Assembly: GCA_041287425.1 (NCBI GenBank)
Contig: JBEULG010000013.1
Span: 1-64,000, forward strand
Reading direction: 5' to 3'
Source: JAFGSI01 sp041287425
GTDB lineage: Bacteria; Chloroflexota; Anaerolineae; Anaerolineales; Villigracilaceae
DNA length: 64,000 bases
Every line of letters begins with the position of its first letter. Position 1 is the first letter of the stretch. Shown one piece after another: positions 31,930 to 43,037 of the stretch. Position numbers and translations under genes: made by a program. The notes below the pieces were generated by a model. That model worked only from the letters and a program-made list of their open reading frames with translations, was not told where the DNA came from and made no database searches.

Positions 31930-32943
31930 CTATTCCGGGGCCATGATTTTCGGCCAGACGGCGATTTCCAGCGTCAGCCGGTTGAAGAAACTTTCGGCCG
32001 GCAGCGCGCCCTGACCGTACTCCATGTCGGCGATGATCGCCACCAGTTGTAGCGCCGCCGTCTCGAGGACGATTTGTTTGTCGAGTTCGGCCAGCACAGG
32101 CTCGCCCTTGTTTTGCAGGCGCTGGTAGGTGGCGGGGTCATCGAAAGCATGGCGGCTCATCAGCACCTTGGTCACCGTTTGGATGTCGTTCTTGTCGAAC
32201 AGCCACAATTCGAAGGCTGTTACCTTCTTCGGTTCGCCGACGCCAATCGTCTCCGAAATGCCGATTCCGCACTCGCCCATGAATTCGCCCGCCTGATTTT
32301 CGATGCTGAAGGAATCGTCGAACAAATCATCGCCGATGACGAAGGTGGTCATGAATTGGGCAATCGGCGGCTCTTCGCCCATCGCCGCGTAGTCGGTCAT
32401 CTCGGTCTGACGGCTGATTTGCCGCGCCTGCTGGGCGGGGGTCAGCGCCCCGCCGCCGGAGCGGCGAAAGAGCGGCAGCAGATAACGGAACAGCATATAC
32501 CCCACGCCGCCGACCGCCAGCACCGCCACGAGGATGATCAGCGCTCGCCCAAAGGAACCGGAAGCGGGCTGCGAGGGAGTTGCCTGCGGGACCTCCGAGG
32601 CGGGCGGAACCACCACGCGCACCATCTCTGCAAAAGAGGCAATCGCGACCGGGTCCTGCGAACCCGGATTGGAGACGATAGTATCCAGAGTACTATACGC
32701 ATACGGTCCCAGCGCCTCGAAACGCTCGACGGCCTGTTCGGCATCTCCGGTCAGGCGGAAGGAGTCAATCGCCATGCGGAGGTACTCTTCCCGATAGACC
32801 GGATGGAGCAGCGCCGGCGAGGCGTCTTTCCACTCTACGGGCTGGATGCCCCAGGCCCAAATCAGGCCCAAGATGAGGCCGACTGCCCCCGACACAAGGA
32901 TCAGGGCGATCGGCTTCTTCAGCAAGTCGCGAATCTTATCCAT
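31930..32943 (-). CDS. Membrane protein of unknown function (two TM)
   Basis: 337 residues. A TM segment at about 10-32 (PIALILVSGAVGLILGLIWA), an external domain with helical pattern to about 125, a second TM at about 130-152 (ALIILVAVLAVGGVGYMLFR), then a cytoplasmic domain (FVIGDDLFDDSFSIENQAGE, GISETIGVGEPKKVTAFELW). I do not recognise a family. It has its own -10 box inside a perfect inverted repeat and so is probably separately regulated from topA upstream. Confidence 0.75.
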   Translation of the reverse strand: MDKIRDLLKKPIALILVSGAVGLILGLIWAWGIQPVEWKDASPALLHPVYREEYLRMAIDSFRLTGDAEQAVERFEALGPYAYSTLDTIVSNPGSQDPVAIASFAEMVRVVVPPASEVPQATPSQPASGSFGRALIILVAVLAVGGVGYMLFRYLLPLFRRSGGGALTPAQQARQISRQTEMTDYAAMGEEPPIAQFMTTFVIGDDLFDDSFSIENQAGEFMGECGIGISETIGVGEPKKVTAFELWLFDKNDIQTVTKVLMSRHAFDDPATYQRLQNKGEPVLAELDKQIVLETAALQLVAIIADMEYGQGALPAESFFNRLTLEIAVWPKIMAPE

Positions 32944-32974
32944 CGTGAATGCTCCCTTCCCAGACCGGTCGGCA

Positions 32975-32998
32975 TGTTCTCATTATACACTGAGAACA
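32975..32998 (-). promoter_or_regulatory. -10 box embedded in a 24-bp inverted repeat
   Basis: TGTTCTCA (32975-32982) and TGAGAACA (32991-32998) are perfect inverted repeats around TTATACAC. The minus-strand TATAAT (32987-32982) lies across the left arm, so binding of a dimeric regulator would occlude the promoter of the two-TM protein gene. Confidence 0.55.
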
Positions 32999-33019
32999 GA
33001 AAATCCTGCCCCTTCGTTC

Positions 33020-35335
33020 TCATCCTTCCGGCAGCGCCTCACCGACCACCTGATCCAGCAGGAAAGTCTCTTCACAAACGGTGCATTGGGCCTCGCGCTT
33101 GTTGGCGATGACCAGCAAACCCTGACACTTCGGACAGGGCGTCGGCAGAGGCCGCTTCCAGGAGGTGAAATCGCAGGCCGGGTAATTGTTGCAGCCGTAG
33201 AAGACGCGCCCCTTGCGCGTCTTGCGCTCGACAATCTCGCCGCCATCCTTGGGACACAGGACGCCGATTTTCTCCAGCCACGGCTCGGTGTGGCGGCACT
33301 CGGGGAAGCCCGAACAGGCGATGAACTTGCCGTAGCGGCCAAAACGGATGACCAGTTCCTTGCCGCACTTGGGGCAGGCGCGGCCAATTGGCTCCGGCCC
33401 GCTCTTGCTGACCGGCATCTCGGCCTGGGCGCGGCGCACCGTCTCGGCGAAGGGCTGATAGAAACTATCCAACACTCGCACCCAGTTGGCCTTGCCGCTG
33501 GCGATTCGGTCCAGGTCGGCTTCCATGCGGGCGGTAAATTGCAGGTCGACGATTTCGGGGAAATATTTGACCATCAAATCGTTGACCAGGATGCCGGTCT
33601 CGGTCGGCACCAGGCGGCGGTCCACCCGTTCGACGTAGCCGCGCTGCTGGATGGTCGAAATGGTCGGCGCGTAGGTGGACGGCCGGCCAATGCCGTACTC
33701 CTCCAGGGCAGCCACCAGGGAGGCCTCCGAGTAACGCGGCGGCGGCTGGGTGAAATGTTGTTCGGGAATCAGACGAATCAATTCCTGCTTCTGTCCCTCG
33801 GCAATCGAAGCCGGGATGCGGATGTTCATCTCGTCTTCCTCGTCCTCCGGCTTCTTGTCCTCGTTTTTGGCCTCTTCATAGACGACCAAATAGCCGGGGA
33901 ATTTGACCGACGAGCCGGCGGCGCGCAGCAAGTACGTATGCGCCGACCCGCTGCCGGTCACCTCCACCGACAGGGTGTCATAGACGGCTGCCTCCATCTG
34001 GCAGGCGACGAAGCGCTGCCAGATCAACTGGTAGAGTTTGAACATCGCCGGTTCGAGATAGGGGCGGACTTTTTCGGGGTCGCGGAAGACCGAAGTGGGG
34101 CGGATGGCCTCGTGCGCCTCCTGCGCCCCGGCCACCTTCTTGGTGTATTCGACCGGTTTGGCGGGCAGGAAATCGGCGCCGTAGCGCTCGGCGATGTAGC
34201 GGCGGGCTTCGTCACGCGCCACCTCGGCGATGTTGGTCGAATCGGTGCGCATGTAGGTGATCAGGCCGGTCGTTCCGCCCTCGCCCACATCCTGGCCTTC
34301 GTACAGGCCCTGGGCCAGTGCCATCGTCCGCTTGGCGGTAAAACCGAGTTTGCGCGACGCCTCCTGCTGCAAGGTGGAGGTGATGAAGGGCGGCGAGGGC
34401 TTGCGCCGCCGTTCGCCGCGCTTGATGCGCGCAATCGTGTAGGCAGCCTGCTCCATGTCGGTCAGCAGCGGCCGGACCACCGCCTCGCTGCCCAATTCGG
34501 GCTCCTGCTCATCAACTTTGACCAGTTTGGCGATGAAAGTGGCCTTCTTTTCGCTCGCCGGGCGGAACTCGCCGGCAATCGTCCAATACTCGACCGGCAC
34601 AAACGCCTCGATTTCGGCCTCGCGCTCGACAATCAGCCGCAGCGCCACCGACTGGACGCGCCCGGCCGAAAGCCGCGAGCGCACCTTCTCCCACAGAATC
34701 GGGCTGATGCTGTAGCCGACCAGCCGGTCGAGGATGCGCCGGGCCTGCTGGGCATTGACCAGGTCCATATTAATCTCGCGCGGGTTGGCAAAGGCTTCGC
34801 TGATGGCGTGTTCGGTAATCTCGTGGAAGACCACCCGGCGGGCCAGTTTCGGGTCGATGGCGGCCGCCTCCATCAAGTGCCAGGAAATGGCCTCGCCCTC
34901 GCGGTCGGGGTCGGTCGCCAGGTAAATTTCGGCGTGTTCTCTGGCCAGTTGTTTGAGTTCTTTGACCACTTCCTTTTTCTCGTTCGGAACGCGATATTTG
35001 GGCTTGTAGCCGTTCTCCACATCGACCGAAAGTTGCGAACGCAGCAAATCGCGCACGTGCCCGACCGAGGCGCGCACGGTGTAGCCTTTGCCGAGGAAAC
35101 GCCCCACCGTCTTGGCCTTGGCCGGCGACTCGACGATGACCAGTTTGCCGGAGCGGTGAGCGTATTTGTCCGGCCGGGTCAGGCCGGCGTGGGCTTCGGT
35201 CATACCAATCCGGTAGAGCGCCGTGCCGCAGACAGCGCACGTGCCGCGCGTCACCGCTGCTCCTGCTGTATTGAACGTCGCCTGCGGGTTTTGAATCTCC
35301 CGCTTGGTTTTGCACTTCATGCAATAGGCTTCCAC
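33020..35335 (-). CDS. topA: DNA topoisomerase I with N-terminal zinc-ribbon extension
   Basis: 771 residues, start GTG 35335 with AGGAGGT 6 nt upstream. Residues 1-55 form an extra Cys4 domain (YCMKCKTKREIQNP, then GTCAVCGTALYRIG) resembling the small DUF5679 family. The TOPRIM domain follows (KLVIVESPAKAKTVGRFLGK; DPDREGEAISWHL), then the catalytic tyrosine region GLITYMRTDSTNIAEVARDE. Two C-terminal zinc ribbons are visible (CPKCGKELVIRFGRYGKFIACSGFPEC in part, and CPKDGGEIV...CNNYPAC), and a final CPKCQG...CTVCEE pair. It relaxes negative supercoils. It is followed upstream by the guanylyltransferase gene, 10 nt away. Confidence 0.95.
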   Translation of the reverse strand: MEAYCMKCKTKREIQNPQATFNTAGAAVTRGTCAVCGTALYRIGMTEAHAGLTRPDKYAHRSGKLVIVESPAKAKTVGRFLGKGYTVRASVGHVRDLLRSQLSVDVENGYKPKYRVPNEKKEVVKELKQLAREHAEIYLATDPDREGEAISWHLMEAAAIDPKLARRVVFHEITEHAISEAFANPREINMDLVNAQQARRILDRLVGYSISPILWEKVRSRLSAGRVQSVALRLIVEREAEIEAFVPVEYWTIAGEFRPASEKKATFIAKLVKVDEQEPELGSEAVVRPLLTDMEQAAYTIARIKRGERRRKPSPPFITSTLQQEASRKLGFTAKRTMALAQGLYEGQDVGEGGTTGLITYMRTDSTNIAEVARDEARRYIAERYGADFLPAKPVEYTKKVAGAQEAHEAIRPTSVFRDPEKVRPYLEPAMFKLYQLIWQRFVACQMEAAVYDTLSVEVTGSGSAHTYLLRAAGSSVKFPGYLVVYEEAKNEDKKPEDEEDEMNIRIPASIAEGQKQELIRLIPEQHFTQPPPRYSEASLVAALEEYGIGRPSTYAPTISTIQQRGYVERVDRRLVPTETGILVNDLMVKYFPEIVDLQFTARMEADLDRIASGKANWVRVLDSFYQPFAETVRRAQAEMPVSKSGPEPIGRACPKCGKELVIRFGRYGKFIACSGFPECRHTEPWLEKIGVLCPKDGGEIVERKTRKGRVFYGCNNYPACDFTSWKRPLPTPCPKCQGLLVIANKREAQCTVCEETFLLDQVVGEALPEG

Positions 35336-35345
35336 GAGGCACCTC

Positions 35346-36431
35346 CTAGAGATATTCTTCGCGCTGCGAATTCTTCAAGCCTTCGATGACCTGCCGGACG
35401 CGCTGCGCCTGGTCGCGATGACAGACCAGCAAAGCGTCGCCGGCATCCACGATCATCAGGTCATCGACGCCGATGGTGACAATCAGTTTCTTCTCGGTCG
35501 TATAAATCAAAGACTTGTGCGTATCGAGCAGCAGGTGATCCGAGTTGACCACCACATTGCCGTTCTTGTCCGGCAACAGGACGTCGAAGAGCGAATCCCA
35601 CATGCCGACGTCGCTCCACTCCAGGCCGCTGGCGGGCAGCACGGCCACCTCCTCGGCGTGTTCCATCACGCCATAATCGATGGTCTCGTTTTCCAGGTTC
35701 GACCACTCGGCCTGCAACACCGCTTCTTGCTGCGGCCCCCCCCAGGCGCCGGCGATGCGCTCCAGCGCCCCATACAGGGCCGGCATCTGGCGGCGAAACT
35801 CGGCCAAAATGCGCCCTGCCTTCCAAATGAAAATGCCCGAATTCCAGGAATGGTCGCCGCTCGTCAGGAGTTCACGGGCCAAATCCTCGTCCGGCTTTTC
35901 CTTGAAGCGCCGGACGCGATAGACCGGATACTCAAACCGGCCCGGCAAAGGCTCGCCGCGCTGGATGTAGCCGTAACCGGTCGCGGGGAAGGTCGGCGTG
36001 ATGCCGAGCGTGACCAGGTAATCCTGGCGCGCCACCTGCAAGGCGGCCCGCATGATCAACCGGAACACGTCGCGGTTCCGAATGTAGTGATCCGAGGGGA
36101 AGACCATCATCAGCGCCTCGGGGTCGCGCTGCTGCAGGATGGCCGCCGCCAGCCCGATCACCGAGGCAGTGCCGCGCGGCTGCGGCTCGATGAGAAAATT
36201 TTCCGGCGGAATCTGCGGCGCCTGGGCGCGCAACTCGCCCGCCTGGTCGCCGGCCGTCACCACCAGGATGTGGTCAGGACGCGCCAGGTCGGAGACGCGC
36301 TCGATGGTGGTCTGGAAAAGCGTCCGCTCGCCCAGCAAGGGCAGCAGATGCTTGGGATGCTTCTGGCGCGAAACCGGCCAGAGCCGCGTCCCACTTCCAC
36401 CTGCCATGATAACTGCATAGGTATGCTTCAT
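35346..36431 (-). CDS. manC: Mannose-1-phosphate guanylyltransferase
   Basis: 361 residues. It makes GDP-mannose from mannose-1-P and GTP. The nucleotidyltransferase signature AVIMAGGSGTRLWPVSRQKH is followed by PKHLLPLLGERTLFQ, FPSDHYI, and FKEKPDEDLARELL. It is the short, monofunctional form, lacking the C-terminal isomerase domain of type II enzymes. It lies in a run of minus-strand housekeeping genes (dprA upstream by 15 nt, topA downstream). GDP-mannose would feed glycan or glycosylation pathways not present here. Confidence 0.92.
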   Translation of the reverse strand: MKHTYAVIMAGGSGTRLWPVSRQKHPKHLLPLLGERTLFQTTIERVSDLARPDHILVVTAGDQAGELRAQAPQIPPENFLIEPQPRGTASVIGLAAAILQQRDPEALMMVFPSDHYIRNRDVFRLIMRAALQVARQDYLVTLGITPTFPATGYGYIQRGEPLPGRFEYPVYRVRRFKEKPDEDLARELLTSGDHSWNSGIFIWKAGRILAEFRRQMPALYGALERIAGAWGGPQQEAVLQAEWSNLENETIDYGVMEHAEEVAVLPASGLEWSDVGMWDSLFDVLLPDKNGNVVVNSDHLLLDTHKSLIYTTEKKLIVTIGVDDLMIVDAGDALLVCHRDQAQRVRQVIEGLKNSQREEYL

Positions 36432-36446
36432 CGGCCTTTGCCTTCT

Positions 36447-37550
36447 CTACACTTCATATTCGGCCCGCGCCTCGCCGACGGCGACATAGTGGTTTCCGCC
36501 AACCTGGCGCACCAGGCCCTTGAGTTCCATCATCACCAGGCTGGCCGAGACTCGCTCGATGGGCAAGCCGGTCTGCTGACGGATTTCATCCACGTGGAGC
36601 GGTTCGAGGCTGAGGACGTTCAAGAGCGCCGCCTCGACCTCGTCGCCGGGGACGGCCTTGCGCACCGCCCGCTGTTCGCTGACCCGGCTGAGGTTCAACG
36701 CCTCGAGCAGATCGCCGGGCGAAAGCAACGGACGCGCTCCCTGGGCAATCAGGGCGTTCGTGCCTTTGCTCTGCGGCGCCAGAATGTTGCCCGGCACCGC
36801 AAAGACCTCCCGCCCCTGATCGGCGGCAAACTGAGCTGTGATGAGCGCCCCCGAGGTCTCACCGGCTTCGACCACCACGGTCGCCAGCGCCAGGCCGGAG
36901 ATGATGCGGTTGCGCGGCGGAAAGTTGGACGCCTCGGGCGGCGTGCCGGGGGCATAATCGCTGACCAGCGCCCCGGCCCGGATGATTTTCTCCGCCAGCG
37001 CGGCATGTTCGGGCGGATAGACGCGGTCCACGCCGCAGCCCAGCACCGCCACCGTCCGCCCGCCGGCCCGCAGCGCCGCCTGGTGAGCAATGGCGTCCAC
37101 CCCGCGCGCCAGGCCGGAGATGACGGTCACGCCGTTCTCAGCCAGGAAGGAGGCCAGTTCCTCGGTCACCTGACGGCCATAGGCCGTCACCCGCCGCGTC
37201 CCGACGATGGCCACCGCCCAGGCGTCCTCGTCCGTCAGTTCGCCGCGCACATACAGGACAGGCGGCGGCTGGTCGATTTCGCGCAAACGCGCCGGGTAGG
37301 CGTCCTCCTCCCAGGTCAGAACCGCAATGCCCTGTTTTTCAATCTGGTTCAGCAGGCGCTCAAGGTCCACAGCGGCCCGCACCTGGAGCAGGCGTTCGAC
37401 GACTTTGGCGCCCAGTCCGGCCGCCCGCAGGGCCTCCGGCGGTGCCTGCCAGGCAATCGCCAGGTCGCCAAAATGCTCCTGCAGGGCCTGAAAGCGGACG
37501 GCCCCAATTCCTTTGACCAGATTGAATCCCACCCAGTAGCGTTTGTCCAT
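36447..37550 (-). CDS. dprA: DNA-processing protein DprA/Smf
   Basis: 367 residues. An N-terminal HhH/SAM-like region (FNLVKGIGAVRFQALQEHFG) is followed by the Rossmann DprA core: AIVGTRRVTAYGRQVTEELA, VISGLARGVDAIAHQAALRA, GNILAPQSKGTNALIAQGAR. A C-terminal winged-helix (ALLNVLSLEPLHVDEIRQQT) is present. It loads RecA on incoming single-stranded DNA in transformation. The start is placed at ATG 37550; GTG 37559 is possible. Confidence 0.93.
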   Translation of the reverse strand: MDKRYWVGFNLVKGIGAVRFQALQEHFGDLAIAWQAPPEALRAAGLGAKVVERLLQVRAAVDLERLLNQIEKQGIAVLTWEEDAYPARLREIDQPPPVLYVRGELTDEDAWAVAIVGTRRVTAYGRQVTEELASFLAENGVTVISGLARGVDAIAHQAALRAGGRTVAVLGCGVDRVYPPEHAALAEKIIRAGALVSDYAPGTPPEASNFPPRNRIISGLALATVVVEAGETSGALITAQFAADQGREVFAVPGNILAPQSKGTNALIAQGARPLLSPGDLLEALNLSRVSEQRAVRKAVPGDEVEAALLNVLSLEPLHVDEIRQQTGLPIERVSASLVMMELKGLVRQVGGNHYVAVGEARAEYEV

Positions 37551-37570
37551 CCTGCGCACCCCGCTCCCGC

Positions 37571-38137
37571 TCAGGGACGGCCGTTCTCCTCATCGAGCAG
37601 CCCGTCGGGCAGGCGCACCCGCATCGTTCCGGCCTCCAGGTTCACGTCCAGGATGACCCCGGGAATGACGGGCAGCAAGATCTCCCTGCCCTTGTCGGGC
37701 GTCACCACATAGACATCGTTGGCGCCGGTCTCGAGGATATCGGTCAGAGTGCCCAGCCGCCGCCCCGTCTCGGTCTGGACGGTCAGGCCGAGCAATTGAT
37801 GATGATAATATTCGCCTTCCGGCAGAGGCGGACGGTCGGCGGCAGTCACATACAAAAACTGATGACGCAACTGTCCCGCCGCTTCGGGCGTTTCCAGGCC
37901 GGCGAAGGCCAACAACAAGCCCTCCTGGTGGCCGCGCCGGCTGCGGATGACCAGGCGGCGGTGGGTCTCGCCGGCATAAACCACCGTTCCGGGCTGCAAG
38001 CGTTCGGGGAAGTCGGTCAATACTTCTATCAAGATTTCACCGCGCACGCCATGCGGACGGCGAAAACGCCCGACCGCCAGGAAGGCAGGCCCGCCAGCCT
38101 GCGGCGAGCCTGCCGCGCGGCGCGACTTGGCTTCCAT
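37571..38137 (-). CDS. rimM: Ribosome maturation factor RimM
   Basis: 188 residues from ATG 38137. N-terminal barrel (AVGRFRRPHGVRGEILIEVL) and C-terminal PRC barrel (LGLTVQTETGRRLGTLTDIL, then PVIPGVILDVNLEAG) are both complete. It assists maturation of the 30S head. An in-frame ATG at 38164 would overlap the KH-protein gene by 17 nt and adds a non-conserved tail; either is possible. It sits in the conserved rpsP-khpA-rimM order. Confidence 0.93.
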   Translation of the reverse strand: MEAKSRRAAGSPQAGGPAFLAVGRFRRPHGVRGEILIEVLTDFPERLQPGTVVYAGETHRRLVIRSRRGHQEGLLLAFAGLETPEAAGQLRHQFLYVTAADRPPLPEGEYYHHQLLGLTVQTETGRRLGTLTDILETGANDVYVVTPDKGREILLPVIPGVILDVNLEAGTMRVRLPDGLLDEENGRP

Positions 38138-38147
38138 GCCTTCGGTC

Positions 38148-38381
38148 TTACGGCTCGATGACATCCAGTGTGACGTGCATGCCTTCGCGCTCGGCCGCCA
38201 CCCGTAGCAAGGCGCGGATAGCGTTGGCTACCCGCCCGCCCTTGCCGATCACGCGGCCCATGTCTTCCTGGGCGACGCGCAATTCGAGGGTCACGCGGTC
38301 GCCGCGGCGGAACTCCTGCACGCTGACTTCGTCCGGCCGATCGACCAGAGACTTGGCAATGTACTCAACCAGGTCTTTCAT
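38148..38381 (-). CDS. khpA: KH-domain RNA-binding protein KhpA
   Basis: 77 residues, a single KH domain with the GXXG-type loop in MGRVIGKGGRVANAIRALLR. Small RNA-binding protein that partners with KhpB in other bacteria. Located between rpsP (9 nt upstream) and rimM, its usual place. Confidence 0.95.
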   Translation of the reverse strand: MKDLVEYIAKSLVDRPDEVSVQEFRRGDRVTLELRVAQEDMGRVIGKGGRVANAIRALLRVAAEREGMHVTLDVIEP

Positions 38382-38390
38382 GAGAATCCA

Positions 38391-38732
38391 TTACCGGCTG
38401 GTCTTGGCCGAGACGGCGCGGGCAGCGCGGGCCTTTTCGGCCTCGGCCAGCAGCACATCGAGCGCCTCGCCCTGCTTGAAGCGTTCGAAGCGCTCAGCGG
38501 TCCCCATCGTCTTGAACAGTTGAGCCACCGCCTCGGTCGGTTGAGCGCCTTTGCTCATCCAATCGAAGACGCGCTCTTCCTTGATTTCGATCGTCGCCGG
38601 ATTCGTGCGCGGGTTGTAATAGCCCACGATTTCCAGAAAGCGGCCATCGCGCGGGCTTTCCTTGTCGGCCACGACCAGGCGGTAGGAGGGCTGGCCTTTC
38701 AGACCAGTCCGGCGTAAACGAATACGAACCAT
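38391..38732 (-). CDS. rpsP: 30S ribosomal protein S16
   Basis: 113 residues. The S16 block MVRIRLRRTGLKGQPSYRLV, then ADKESPRDGRFLEIVGYYNP, is complete; the C-terminal extension after residue 80 is Ala/Arg-rich. AGGAG precedes the start. A 96-nt gap with a strong hairpin separates it from ffh. Confidence 0.97.
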   Translation of the reverse strand: MVRIRLRRTGLKGQPSYRLVVADKESPRDGRFLEIVGYYNPRTNPATIEIKEERVFDWMSKGAQPTEAVAQLFKTMGTAERFERFKQGEALDVLLAEAEKARAARAVSAKTSR

Positions 38733-38771
38733 CGAATTGTTCTCCTTCGAATTGATATCAACTTTTCGGTC

Positions 38772-38819
38772 CGGCCGACAGACAGAGAGGGCGCAGAAAG
38801 GATGCGCTGTCTGAGGCCG
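38772..38819 (-). promoter_or_regulatory. Long imperfect hairpin in the ffh-rpsP gap
   Basis: CGGCCTCAGACAG-type arm (near 38819-38806) pairs with CTGTCTGTCGGCCG (38785-38772) around an inner GCGCATCC/TGCGC stem. No T run follows. It may attenuate or mark the start of the rpsP operon transcript. Confidence 0.4.
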
Positions 38820-38828
38820 GGGCCTGTT

Positions 38829-40151
38829 TTATCCAAACAGGCGAGCCAGATTGCGCCCGCCGGTCTTTTGAACGGTTTTCATCAGGCGCTGCACTTCCCT
38901 GAACTGTTTGATCAGGCGATTGACATCCTGCACCTGTGTGCCGGAGCCGGCCGCAATACGCCTGCGGCGGCTGGCATTCAAAATGTCGGGGTTGCGGCGC
39001 TCGGCCGGGGTCATGGAGCGGATGATGGCCTCAGCGTGGCGCACCGAGCGCTCCATCTGGCGCGGATCCACCTGGCGCGCCGCCCGGCCCAACTCGCCGG
39101 GGAGCATCTCGACCAATTGACTGAGCGGCCCCATCTTGCGGGAGGATTGCATCATCTCCAGCCAATCGGTCAGCGTGAATTCGCCCTTCGATAAACGCTC
39201 GGCCTGTTCGCGGGCCTGGCCTTCATCGAAGGCCGCCTCGGCCTTTTCGATGAGGCCCAGCACATCGCCCATGCCCAGGATGCGGGCTGCCAGCCGCTCC
39301 GGATTATACACCTCCAGCGCATCGAGTTTCTCGCCCGTTCCCAAGAATTTGATGGGAACACCGGTGACAGACCGAATCGAAATCGCCGCGCCGCCGCGGG
39401 CGTCGCCATCCATCTTGGTCATGATCAAGCCGCTCAGGGGCACCGCCTGCCGGAAACCCTCGGCCACGTGCAGCGCCTCCTGCCCAATCATGGCATCCAC
39501 CACCAGCAGGACCTCGGACGGCGGCACGCGGCGGACGATGGCCTGCAATTCGTTCATCAGCGTTTCGTCCAGTTGCGAACGCCCGGCCGTATCTACGATG
39601 ACGACCGTGTAGCCGCCCCTGGCCGCCTTCTCGAAGGCCCGCGCCGTCAATTCCGGCGGCTCGACGCCCGCTTCGAAATGGACGGGCAAGTCGAGTTGGG
39701 CGCCCAGGCTGCGCAATTGCTCTGCCGCCGCCGGCCGGTACGGGTCCCCGGCGACCAGATACACCCGTTCGCCGCGCTGCCGCAAATGACGCCCCAGTTT
39801 CCCGGCCGCGGTCGTCTTGCCCGACCCTTGCAGGCCCACCAGCATCAAAACCCGCGGCTTGGGGCCGGAGAGATTCAGCGGCGCCGGTTCGCCCAAAGTC
39901 GCAATCAATTCCTCGTGAACGATTTTGATGACTTGCTGGCCCGGATTGAGCGCCTTCGAGACCTCGGCTCCCACGGCGCGCTCGCGCACCCGCGCCAGGA
40001 AGGCCTTGACCACGCTGTAGTGGACATCCGCCTCCAGCAACGCCAACCGGACCTCGCGCAGGGCGGCATCCACATCCGCCTCGGAGAGTTTGCCGCGCCG
40101 CCGCAATTGGTCGAAGATTTGATTGAGCCGTCCGGTCAGAGTCTCGAACAC
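38829..40151 (-). CDS. ffh: Signal recognition particle protein Ffh (SRP54)
   Basis: 440 residues, start GTG 40151. N-domain, GTPase G-domain (LVGLQGSGKTTAAGKLGRHL; DTAGRSQLDETLMNEL; MTKMDGDARGGAA) and C-terminal M-domain (SRKMGPLSQLVEMLPGELGR; RRNPDILNASRRRRIAAGSG) are all present. The protein targets ribosomes to the membrane with 4.5S RNA and FtsY, neither of which is in the window. Confidence 0.97.
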   Translation of the reverse strand: MFETLTGRLNQIFDQLRRRGKLSEADVDAALREVRLALLEADVHYSVVKAFLARVRERAVGAEVSKALNPGQQVIKIVHEELIATLGEPAPLNLSGPKPRVLMLVGLQGSGKTTAAGKLGRHLRQRGERVYLVAGDPYRPAAAEQLRSLGAQLDLPVHFEAGVEPPELTARAFEKAARGGYTVVIVDTAGRSQLDETLMNELQAIVRRVPPSEVLLVVDAMIGQEALHVAEGFRQAVPLSGLIMTKMDGDARGGAAISIRSVTGVPIKFLGTGEKLDALEVYNPERLAARILGMGDVLGLIEKAEAAFDEGQAREQAERLSKGEFTLTDWLEMMQSSRKMGPLSQLVEMLPGELGRAARQVDPRQMERSVRHAEAIIRSMTPAERRNPDILNASRRRRIAAGSGTQVQDVNRLIKQFREVQRLMKTVQKTGGRNLARLFG

Positions 40152-40196
40152 GTTGTCTTCTTCATTAAAAAGCAGAAATTGCCCGAAGGCGCAAAG

Positions 40197-40225
40197 ATTT
40201 TAGCCGATAAAGGGCAAGCGGTCAA
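40197..40225 (-). promoter_or_regulatory. ffh promoter
   Basis: On the minus strand TTGACC (40225-40220), 17 nt, TAAAAT (40202-40197). It overlaps the divergent gyrA promoter region. Confidence 0.65.
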
Positions 40226-40244
40226 GGAATTTCGAACGATGCGG

Positions 40245-40250
40245 TATAAT
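40245..40250 (+). promoter_or_regulatory. -10 box for gyrA
   Basis: A perfect TATAAT with about 150 nt to the start codon. The -35 region is poor and overlaps the divergent ffh -35. Confidence 0.5.
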
Positions 40251-40277
40251 CCCTACGCTTAAATCAAATACCGTAAC

Positions 40278-40385
40278 TGCCTGTCCCTGCCAGGATGGAC
40301 AGGCAATCAGCGAATGCAAAGAAACATTTGCATCGAATGGCTTGAATTGGACGAATGTTTCGGGCAATTCGCAAAATTCGATGCA
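40278..40385 (+). promoter_or_regulatory. Structured leader of gyrA (two hairpins)
   Basis: Hairpin 1: TGCCTGTCC (40278-40286) with GGACAGGCA (40297-40305). Hairpin 2: TGCATCGAAT (40329-40338) with ATTCGATGCA (40376-40385), enclosing GAATTG/CAATTC (40344-40349 and 40365-40370) with symmetric 5-nt internal loops. It ends 2 nt before the AAGGA ribosome site (40388-40392). Confidence 0.6.
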
Positions 40386-40399
40386 CAAAGGATTTTTTT

Positions 40400-42961
<2,562 letters not shown>

Positions 42962-42968
42962 AAAACAC

Positions 42969-43001
42969 AGAGACCAGGTCCCGCCAAAGGCCTGGTCTCT
43001 G
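42969..43001. terminator. Bidirectional terminator between gyrA and the small membrane protein gene
   Basis: CAGAGACCAGG (42969-42979) pairs with CCTGGTCTCTG (42991-43001). On the minus strand it is followed by TGTTTTC. The stem resembles those at 11815-11839 and 19143-19172. Confidence 0.65.
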
Positions 43002-43037
43002 CAATGATGCGAACCGTCTGGGAAATGTTCCCGCTGC

